From: Saccharothrix ecbatanensis
Lineage (GTDB): Bacteria > Actinomycetota > Actinomycetes > Mycobacteriales > Pseudonocardiaceae
Length of the DNA: 64,000 nt
Direction of reading: 5' to 3'
NCBI RefSeq assembly: GCF_014205015.1
Contig: NZ_JACHMO010000001.1
Location: forward strand, 3,906,001-3,970,000
The notes beneath the pieces are model-generated. The model was given only the letters and a program-made list of their open reading frames with translations, was not told where the DNA came from and did no database searches. Shown here piece by piece: positions 27,301-34,900 of this stretch (its first letter is position 1; every line of letters starts with the position of its first letter). Position numbers and translations under genes: made by a program.

Positions 27301-29782
27301 CTTCCGGACCATCAGCACCAATCCCGCCTCGACCCTGCTGCGGTACCGAATCGGCCTGGACCACCTGACCTTCCAACCGATCAACAACGCCACCAGCGCG
27401 AGCTTCACCGACGCCATGAACAACGACGGCATCGCCGCCGACGGCGTCACCACGGGCAACTTCGGACTCGCGGGCTACTCGCTGTCCGCGCAGACCCTCG
27501 CCGCCGCGGGACTTGCTCCCGGCCGGACCGTGGCGATCAACGGCGCCGCGTTCACCATGCCCGCAGCCAATGCCGCCACCGGCAACGACCACGTCATCGC
27601 CGTCGGCCAGACCATCCCCTTCCCCGCGGCGCAACAGGTCAAGGCCGGCGCAGTCGGCCTGCTCGCGCTCGGCACGTGCGGCACCACCAAGCCCGCCTTC
27701 GGCACGATCACCTACACCGACGGCACCACCACCAACCCGTGGTTCCCCGAAACCGGCGACTGGGTCAGCCCCATCCCGCAGAACCACACCGGCATCACCC
27801 TGCCGTACCGCAACAACCAACTCATCAGGGAACCCCAGCACCAGCCGCTGATCACACCGATCTTCGTGCCGGCCGACCCCACCCGCGTCGTCAAGTCGAT
27901 CACGCTGCCCAACTACGGCAGCGACATGCTCGACCACACCTGCGACACCGAGCTGCACGTGCTGGCCATGGCACCCCGACCAGTCGACGCCGGATGGATC
28001 GGCGCCTGGGCCGCCCCGGCGGACGCCGCGGTCGTCCCGCCCGGCGGACACGGCTTCGGCGACAAGACCCTGCGCACCGTCCTGCGCCCGACGGTGACCG
28101 GCGGTCAGGTCAGGGTGAAGCTGTCCAACGCCCTCAACACCGCCCCGGTGACCATCGACGCGGCAACCGTCGCCGGCCAGATCGGCACCGACTCGGCCAC
28201 CGCCGCCACCACCGCGCTCACGTTCGGCGGGAACACCGCAGTGACGCTCGCGGCGGGCGGTGAGACGTACAGCGACCCGGTCACCTTCCCCGCAGGGGGC
28301 AACGGCAACCTCGTCGTCAGCCTCCACCTGCCCAACCCGACCGCGCTCGCCCCGGTGCACGGCAACGCCACCGCACCCACCTACCTCTCCCCCCGCAACA
28401 CCGTGGCCAACACCGACGGCACCCCGTTCACCACCACCCTCACCGGCAGCTACTTCATCACCGGCGTCGACGTGACCACACCCGACACCAGCCACGGCAC
28501 CGTCGTCGTCCTCGGCGACCACCTCAGCGCCACCGCACCGCCCGGCAGCGCCCAACGCAACACCTGGGTCGACCACCTACCCGGCAAACTCGCCGGCGTC
28601 GGTGCCACCCTGCCCGGCGGTCTGGTCAACGCCAGCCGCGCCGGCATCCCCGACACCGCCCGCTGGCGCCTCAACGACGGCACCGGCACCACCGCCCGCG
28701 ACAGCATCGGCACCAACCACGCCACACTGCGAGGCGGCGCGACCTGGAGCACAGACCACAACGGCTCCGTCAACCTCAACGGCACCAACGCCTACCTCAA
28801 CACCGCCGGCAAGGTCATCGACACCACCAAGAGCTTCAGCGTCTCCGCCTGGCTCAAGACCAACTCAACCACCGGGCAGACCGCCATCACGCAGGAAGGC
28901 ACCAGCTACAACGCCTTCCACCTCGGCTACGACGGCAGCCAACGACGCTGGGTCTTCACCGTCCTGTCCGCCGACAGCGCCACCATGACCGTCCACCGCG
29001 CCCACTCCGACAACCAACCCACACCCAACACCTGGACCCACCTCACCGCCACCTACGACCACACCACCGGCACCGTCCGCCTCTACGTCAACGCCAACCT
29101 CGAAGACACCATCACCGGCGTCACACCCTTCGCCGCCAACGGCACCCTCACCATCGGCCGCGGACGCCACGCCGGCAGCTACATCGACTACTTCAACGGC
29201 GCCATCGCCGACATCCGCATCCACCAACGCACCCTCAGCCCCGCCGACGTCCACCACGCCCACAGCACCAACGGCCGCGGCCCCGACACCGGCGCACCCA
29301 CCGCAGCCAACGCCACCACCGACCTCCACCGCACCGCACTCGCCGCACCCAACGTCCGCACCATCCTCGTCGCCGCAGGCGCCACCGACATCCTCAACGG
29401 CGCCACCGACACCGAAACCCTCGACAACCTCACCCTGCTCGTCAAGGAAGACAACCCGAGCGCCCTCAAGCACCACCAGCGGTCCAACGGCGACGTCGTC
29501 CACGTCATCCTCACCACCGTGCCACCACTAGGCCTCGCCCCCACAGACCCACGCGAAACCCAACGCCGCAACCTCAACCAAGCCCTCCTCACCGCCAACC
29601 CCGGCGACTTCGGCGCCGACTACGTCGTCGACTACGACGCCGCCGTGCGAGACAGCACCAACCCCCACCAACTCGCAGCCCAATACCTCACCAACGGCGC
29701 ACCCAACGACGCCTACCACAACCAACTCGCCCAATACCTCGCCGACGCCGTCAACGACTTCCCGCCACGAGCCGAACTCTGA
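24323..29782 (+). CDS. secreted multi-domain protein: DNRLRE, binding modules, SGNH pseudo-hydrolase split by LamG
   Basis: A 1819-residue exported protein; signal segment RRRPALLAVLIAAALAVQTV then AGTAVAVAEP. Residues ~80-500 are the prodomain and DNRLRE-like domain seen with RHS proteins (SFFRFDTTELKPRNG). Two CBM6/35-like modules follow (RIEAETITTTGTVTRT near 750, VKLDAEALPVVSSDKP near 880), then a beta-sandwich. From about 1230 (AGWIGAWAAPADAAV) it matches the N-terminal half of secreted SGNH esterases, but the catalytic block is GDH (H1400 in place of Ser) and block III is GATD (T1688 in place of Asn), while D1796 and H1799 of DxxH remain. A LamG lectin domain (about 1445-1650; FSVSAWLKTNST, HLTATYDHTTGTVRLYVNAN) is inserted between the two halves. 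Probably a wall- or glycan-binding protein without esterase activity. Confidence 0.75.
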   Translation: MGPSWNRPGGLVRLTSSGFAVRRRPALLAVLIAAALAVQTVAGTAVAVAEPEPSPTTDTPSSSDVRTPQENTALTEAQRTGQPVPVDGELTETSTVLANPNGTLTLRSHAKPVRTNKNGAWHDIDTGLVRAADGTLSPAATPVDVSFSAGGSAPLVTMRDGDKQFTLSWPSPLPVPVVEGSSAIYPELLPGVDLRLTANSTGYSEVLVVKDEQAAANPALSSFTLHAATTGLNLTGTGDALSATDDTGKVVFQGSTPIMWDSSTDENLGPAPTPTDPGGAKVSRIDVDTAAVDTGPSTTAKLTITPDSEALRGTDVQYPVYIDPLMSRHKAAWLEVTSTDWQYWNADMDAQVGRCGNWTGCGGNWVARSFFRFDTTELKPRNGIKPHLFGAVIYTIQKHGTSCTAEPVSLHHTDTIWPTTRWPGPTGSAVDTQSSSAGDQCGGAGSVAFNAWSPLVDVINGSWDYFHVGLRSPDEANRLQWKTFDNNPFLDVLYAYPPNVATGLRVGNAVNCGGKIVTPDARPTLYATATDNNIPALPLELYYEVWTADGATMKANTGASPPTVISSGSQGSWTANNSLPGGDYRFRVAVKNQFPGDSTKNLWAGPWSNLSYFTARPNPITATPEISSADYPADYWGRPQNQPGTVTFDAKGAQNIVGFTYTFTGAGTERVPTTADCDYNQTFGTTGGWVANTGGKATITLPADISPGHHTVHVRSFDDAHKLSPESQAYTFYVAPSYIAPAPTQRIEAETITTTGTVTRTVTTDPMASGGKYITATTSTSGERIRLPFTVPATGYYNVDAGMIDSATVPDNTEFELDGQQVGAMFTPAATQPGRVDKQLAGIRLTAGPHELAVKITKKAGSTATSFKAGIDYIDLSPTVKLDAEALPVVSSDKPFVHMTNLPGWNSSAQRRFEGDGVGQSFTLKVTVPIEADYAIGAGITKADHYGNFSVSVDNTPIGRTDATPVDGYSLTGIITFVGLGGAHLTAGEHDITFRTISTNPASTLLRYRIGLDHLTFQPINNATSASFTDAMNNDGIAADGVTTGNFGLAGYSLSAQTLAAAGLAPGRTVAINGAAFTMPAANAATGNDHVIAVGQTIPFPAAQQVKAGAVGLLALGTCGTTKPAFGTITYTDGTTTNPWFPETGDWVSPIPQNHTGITLPYRNNQLIREPQHQPLITPIFVPADPTRVVKSITLPNYGSDMLDHTCDTELHVLAMAPRPVDAGWIGAWAAPADAAVVPPGGHGFGDKTLRTVLRPTVTGGQVRVKLSNALNTAPVTIDAATVAGQIGTDSATAATTALTFGGNTAVTLAAGGETYSDPVTFPAGGNGNLVVSLHLPNPTALAPVHGNATAPTYLSPRNTVANTDGTPFTTTLTGSYFITGVDVTTPDTSHGTVVVLGDHLSATAPPGSAQRNTWVDHLPGKLAGVGATLPGGLVNASRAGIPDTARWRLNDGTGTTARDSIGTNHATLRGGATWSTDHNGSVNLNGTNAYLNTAGKVIDTTKSFSVSAWLKTNSTTGQTAITQEGTSYNAFHLGYDGSQRRWVFTVLSADSATMTVHRAHSDNQPTPNTWTHLTATYDHTTGTVRLYVNANLEDTITGVTPFAANGTLTIGRGRHAGSYIDYFNGAIADIRIHQRTLSPADVHHAHSTNGRGPDTGAPTAANATTDLHRTALAAPNVRTILVAAGATDILNGATDTETLDNLTLLVKEDNPSALKHHQRSNGDVVHVILTTVPPLGLAPTDPRETQRRNLNQALLTANPGDFGADYVVDYDAAVRDSTNPHQLAAQYLTNGAPNDAYHNQLAQYLADAVNDFPPRAEL

Positions 29783-30610
29783 CCACCCGCCGATCCAGTA
29801 GAAATCCACTACACCTCGGTCGAACGGAACGACCTCGCGGATCACGGACCACGGCAGCCCGGAATTGGTCCGCGTGGCAAACCGGCCGCTCTACGCCGCG
29901 ATCAGACGGTCAGGGTGGAGGGCACTACCAGGTGCTCCGGCTGCGGTGTGGTGGTGATCGGTGCGTTGGGCAGTCGGCGACATGCTCGCGCGGGTGGTCT
30001 CTCGCTGGTGTCGACGGTGGACCGCCGCAGGTTTTCAATCACGATCAAGACGGCAGGTGCCCTTGTCGGTGCGCCGGGTCAGCACGATCGCCGGGCGCAG
30101 ACCCGCCACGGTGGACACGGAGAGCCGCACGGACCAGTAGCCCGTGCTGAATTTCGCCCGATACATGTGGTCCAGCACGCGCTCACGCAGCCCGGACTGC
30201 GCGGGCAGCAGCGCGTCGCGCGCATTACGGTCGGCGAATCGGCTCAGACACGGTGGCCGCGGTGCTCGACCTCGAGAACGTTGTCGCTGGTCTCACCCAT
30301 GTCTGCCAACCGTAGAACGTGAACCGCGCGGTAGTTCCACAAAGACGAGGGCACGTCGACTGCCGGACAGGCCGGCGACCGGGCGTCCGCCATCACCGCA
30401 GATGGCTACTACCAGCAAGCCCGCACCGCAGGCCTTCAACGTCCGCACCTCGCTGGATCCCTATGGCTGGCAACCCCGTGGACGGCCCAGCTGTCCTCGC
30501 CGCAACAACACTCCGACGATCCGATTCAGGAAGGGCCGCGCCATCCCGGTGGCCCGCATCAACGATGCACGCGGGCCATCCGACGCAAAACGCGAGCAGG
30601 AGACGCGTAG
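29783..30610. other. 828-bp stretch without a supported gene
   Basis: Short overlapping frames on both strands have no recognisable domain, no ribosome-binding site and unusual codon choice. It may hold decayed coding sequence, but I cannot identify it. Confidence 0.5.
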
Positions 30611-31312
30611 TCAGCCCTGAAGCGGCTTCTTCAGCTCCGGTACCCGATCCGCGCCGTAGAGCGTGCCGAGCGTCGTGTCGACGAGCTGCTCCACGGTCAC
30701 GCCACGCTCCCCGGCAACGGTCTCCAGCGCCTCGTCACCGGCGGCCATCAACGGCCCGAGGTCGAACCGCCAGGAGCCGTCCTCCTTGTGGAACGGCAAC
30801 TCCACGCCGGCGGACTGGCCACGCGAGGTCAGGTCCGCCCGCGCCGTGTCGCCGTCCACCACCACCGTGCCCAGCTCCACGTTGTCCAGGCTGTTCTCGC
30901 TCACCAAGCCCTTCTCCACAGCGGCGGACACCAACTGCTCGGCCGACATCCCACCCAACTCGGCGGCGTCGAACTCGGCGCGCAGCACGTAGACCAGGAT
31001 CGAAGCGGTGACACCGCCCTCGCGCACCTGCTGCTCAGAACCGGTGAGAGCGAGGTCGCGGGCCCCCGTGTAATAGTTCAGCATGTCCTGCGACAGCAGC
31101 GCGGCAGCCGCGACGCCGTCCTTGGCCTGGGCAGCCTCCCGGTAATCGGCAAAGGCCTTGCGGACCGCCTCCTCCTCGGCCGCGACGTCGACCGACTGCC
31201 TAGTGCCGGCGGACGTCGCCGACGAGGAAGACGTGGCGGCCGGAGTTCCGCCACCGCACGCGCCAACAAGCAGGACTGCCGCGAGAGCGAGGACGGGCAT
31301 GGTTCTGTTCAC
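30611..31312 (-). CDS. small lipoprotein of unknown function
   Basis: A 233-residue protein with a lipoprotein signal (MNRTMPVLALAAVLLVGACGG, lipobox VGAC), a Ser/Thr-rich linker (TSSSSATSAG) and a mature domain opening EEEAVRKAFADYREAAQAKD, the first helix seen in NTF2-like/SnoaL or DUF4878-type proteins. A beta-rich middle (VVDGDTARADLTSRGQSAGV, HKEDGSWRFDLGPL) supports an NTF2-like fold. Its role is unknown; it probably sits on the outer face of the membrane. It is transcribed alone. Confidence 0.8.
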   Translation of the reverse strand: MNRTMPVLALAAVLLVGACGGGTPAATSSSSATSAGTRQSVDVAAEEEAVRKAFADYREAAQAKDGVAAAALLSQDMLNYYTGARDLALTGSEQQVREGGVTASILVYVLRAEFDAAELGGMSAEQLVSAAVEKGLVSENSLDNVELGTVVVDGDTARADLTSRGQSAGVELPFHKEDGSWRFDLGPLMAAGDEALETVAGERGVTVEQLVDTTLGTLYGADRVPELKKPLQG

Positions 31313-31461
31313 GCAGCGCAGCGTACGTGGCGGAGTCGGCCGTCCAGATCCACCGCCGGCCGCCTTGCCAAATCGCGACCTGAATCCGACCTACAATCCT
31401 TGCCTGGGGTTAGTGGCACCTTGATCGTCACCCCGATTTGACCGAGCCGGGTTGCCGGGGT

Positions 31462-31515
31462 TCAGGCTGCTGGAGCGATCCTGGCGTGTCGGACTTCGTA
31501 CTCGATCGGAGTGAG
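31462..31515 (-). pseudogene. IS3 OrfB C-terminal tail
   Basis: Eighteen codons, LTPIEYEVRHARIAPAA and stop, match the conserved end of IS3-family OrfB (LTPxEYE). Nothing upstream aligns. The AT-containing sequence just past it (31390-31445) may be the IS terminal region. Another relic of insertion in this block. Confidence 0.5.
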
Positions 31516-31693
31516 CACGCACTGCTCCCTGCGTGTGAGTCCGGATTGAGTTGCCGTCAGCGCATCGATCGTGCCGTGTCCACCTCGGCGCGCCTCTCCT
31601 CTCCGACGCCGAGGACCGTGCCCGATCCTTCGCGGCCTACCACGCTTGCCGAGTGGATCTTCGCCACCGTCCCACCGGGTAGTCCGGCGAGGG

Positions 31694-31810
31694 ATGCCGT
31701 TCCTGTCGGGGAGTCTGCGGTTCTTGTTCTACGGTCGAGCTTCTACCCATGAACACCAGGACCCGGTGACTTCGCGGGCGTGGCAACTGGAGGTCGCCCG
31801 CAGACTCCCT
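31694..31810 (+). pseudogene. N-terminal stub of a third type-B serine recombinase
   Basis: MPFLSGSLRFLFYGRASTHE, HQDPVTSRAWQLEVARRLP reproduces the first ~40 residues of the type-B recombinases, including the catalytic YGRxST motif, and then loses similarity. It precedes the minus-strand NACHT-HEAT gene. Its placement copies the cargo/recombinase order of the intact units, so it suggests a further unit whose recombinase was deleted. The rest of 31313-31984 shows nothing else certain. Confidence 0.65.
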
Positions 31811-31984
31811 CGACCAACCACCACTCGAAGTACGAAACCCGGCTCCGGTACCCGACCTCGATACTCACACTGCTGCACGAATCCTCGGCGGACTCGTCGA
31901 CGAGTATGGAGTCGTCGCTTGACGAGAAGCGATGACGTTCGAGCGGCACGCGACGCGGAGCGGGCGAGGAAGATACTCGATGCC

Positions 31985-34900
31985 TCAACTGAGCTCGCGA
32001 CGTAGTGCGACGATCATCTTCTGTGCCTCGCCACGGCAGGTGTCGCTCCAGTGGGCTAGTGCCCGGGCGGCTTTGAGCCGCACGTGGGGTGCCACCGCAG
32101 GGTCGTGTGCGATCTCCCGCACGACCACAGCAGCTCTCTCCCGACTGGTGCGGTCGCAGTCGAGCAGGGAGTCGGCGGCGCGCATGCGGGTGGCCGGGGG
32201 AAGCGCGTGGTCGAGGGCCATGGCTTCGAGGTCTGGCACCCCGGCAGCCGGGTCGAACAGCGCGATCGCCTCGAGCACCTGTAACCGGGCCAGGGGCGTG
32301 GCGCCGTCGACCAAGCCGAGTAGGACTCGGGCCATCTCGAACCTGAGGTCCGGGCGCCCCATGCCCAGTGCACGTGCTGCGTCTCGTCGGACTGTGACCG
32401 GTAGAGACGCGTCGGTCGCGATGGCCCTCAGTGCCGACGCGCCCGCGGGGCGGGCGCGGGCGCCGGAGTTCAGCAGGTCGCGCGCGGCGCGCCATCTCAG
32501 GGCCGGGCGACACGCGGGGTCGGTCGCGATCGCGTCGAGGACACGGACCCTGGCCTCGCGATCGGCCGTGGTGTGCTCGTGCAGCAGGTTCGCCGCTGTC
32601 CACCGGATCGCGGACCGAACCCGTTCATCGTCGCGGAAGGCCCGCACAGGGTCGAGGCCGTCGTGGGCGCGCAGGAGGTAACGCAGCCGCACCCGGTTCG
32701 GGTCGCCGACAGGTTCGTCATAGGCAAGGGCGCGGGTGCGGTCGACCACCGGTGTGGGCGGGGTCGACGTGATGCGCCAGATCAGGGACGCCGCCTTCAC
32801 CCTGGATCGCCAGTGCTCGGCCGGGTTGGCGAGGACCTGTTCGGTGTCCGCGACGACGCGCCGCCGCCACACCCCGCCCAGCTGGGTCAAGGCGTGGCGC
32901 GCCTCGTCGGCGGCGCACCGGCCGTGGAGCAGCTCAGTCAGCAGCCGTCCTGCTTCCGGCACCAGCCGAGGGGCGAGCCTGGCCAATGCCGCAGCCGCCT
33001 CGACACGCTGGGGAGGGTTGGACTCGACGGCGTCGAGAGTGTCCCGCAGGGCGGCTTCGGCCGCTCTCGCGGCGGTGGGCTGGTCCGACTCCATGGTGGT
33101 GCCGACGCGCTCGTGCGGTGTGGCGCTGCGGTCGGCGAGCAGCATGCGGTCGAGCCTCAACCGCTCGGGGCCGGACAGGAACGAGGCAGCGCGGCGCACG
33201 AGGTCCGTGGGGGCAGCCGGATCACGAGCGAGGGCCAGCCACAGGCGCGCGACCTCGGACGGACGGGCGGACCACAGGGAATTCAGGTGGGTCAGCGCCG
33301 CCCCGCGTTCCTCGGCGGTGTGCCTCGTGCTCGTGGCGAACTCCCGGAGCAGCGCGACCGCGTCATGGGCGACCGACCGGTCGAGGCTCGCCCAGTGCGC
33401 GGCGGCCTTGGACCGGTCGCGAACCGGCTCTTGTCCGTCGTATGCGATGGCCCGGTGGAAGACGATGGCGTCGTCCCGCGCGTCGGGGTCGAGATCGGCT
33501 AGGCGGAGCCACGCCTCGGTGCGCCAAGTGAGGTCGAGCGCGTCGTCGTCGGCCAGTTCGCGAAGTTCGGCGAGCGCGCGTGCCCGCCGTTCCGGTCGCG
33601 TCTTGGCGATCAGAGTCGCCGCGATGATCCGGACGTGGTGCCGGGTCTCCTGTGGCAGCTCGGGCACGATGTCGACCCCGAGTGCGACGAGATCCTTTAG
33701 GTTGTTCTCCCACGACCACGTAGGTCGGGAGTCGTAGAGGCTCAACACGGTGTCGACCGCGCCGGGGAGTTCTTCCGGGACGGCACGGCCCAGGGCGACC
33801 GCTGCCTCACCGCGCACCTGTGCTTCCTCCGTCTCGTCGGCCACGATGGTCCGCAGTGCGGAGATCAGCTCGGAACCGATCGGGAGGCCGCGCGCTTCCA
33901 CCGACTTGACCGCCTTGCACACGGTCGCGGACGATGCGTGCGGGTGCGACGCCACTTCTCGCAGCGCCTCGGTGATGAGGGCTTGTGACTCCGCGCTGGC
34001 CGAGCTGAACCCCTGGGCCACCCAGTAGAGGTCGCGAGCGGGCACGTTGCCGGAGCGGAGGATGTCGACGGTTCCGGCCGCGGCGGCTGGTTCGAACCGG
34101 CGTCCGAGGTTGACCAGGCTCCGGCAGGCGGCCAGTCGCGACTTCGAGGAGCACGTCGGGTCGCGCAGCACCGCGGTCACGGCGGCGGCTGACGACTCGG
34201 GGTCGTCGGTGTCGGACCGGTGCACCACCACCAGGTGCTGCCACGTTTCCCAGGCGAGCGCCTGGTCACGCCCCGACAACGCCCGCACTTCCTCGTCGGC
34301 CCTCACGCGCAACCCTGTACCGAGGTCGCGCAGCGTCCGCCAAGCTTCGAGGCGGGCAAGCGGGTCGGGGTGCGTGGACGCCAATTCGAGCATCTGCCCG
34401 GCCACCTCGGCATGGTGCTCAGGGCCGAGGCCGACCAGCCGCTGCGCCGCCCGGCACCGATCAACGGGGGCAGCGTCGCCGTCGAGGAGCATGTGCCGCA
34501 ACGCGGTCACGGCCTCCATGCTTCCCAACCTGGCCAGTTCCGCCCACGCCTGCGTCGCAACAAACCCTGGGGCCGCGGGGTCGTTCGCCACGGCGTGCAG
34601 GGCTCGGGTGGCGTCACCATGGTGGTCGACTCCCAGACCCACCAGCTCCTTGGCCGCCCACAGGCGGTCGTAGAGGTCCGCGCCTCGCTCGACCAGCAGA
34701 CCGTGCAGCAGGGGGACGGCGTGGTCGAGCGCCCCTTGTTCGAGTAGGACAGTCGCGATGAACCATCGGTTGTTCGGCGTTGTACCGGGCTCCGCGGCGA
34801 TCGCGACCACGTGCTCGGCGGCGGCGAGCCGGTGCTGCAGCCCAAGTTCCGCCAGCGCGCCCGCCGAAGAGACCCGCTCTTCCGGCGGACGCCGTCGATC

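Noticed and set aside
26000..28576. An 858-codon minus-strand frame
   Set aside because: Shadow of the SGNH/LamG protein caused by GC-biased third positions.
29783..30610. Possible decayed transposase or regulator
   Set aside because: Short frames on both strands show no recognisable motif; I could not support any call.
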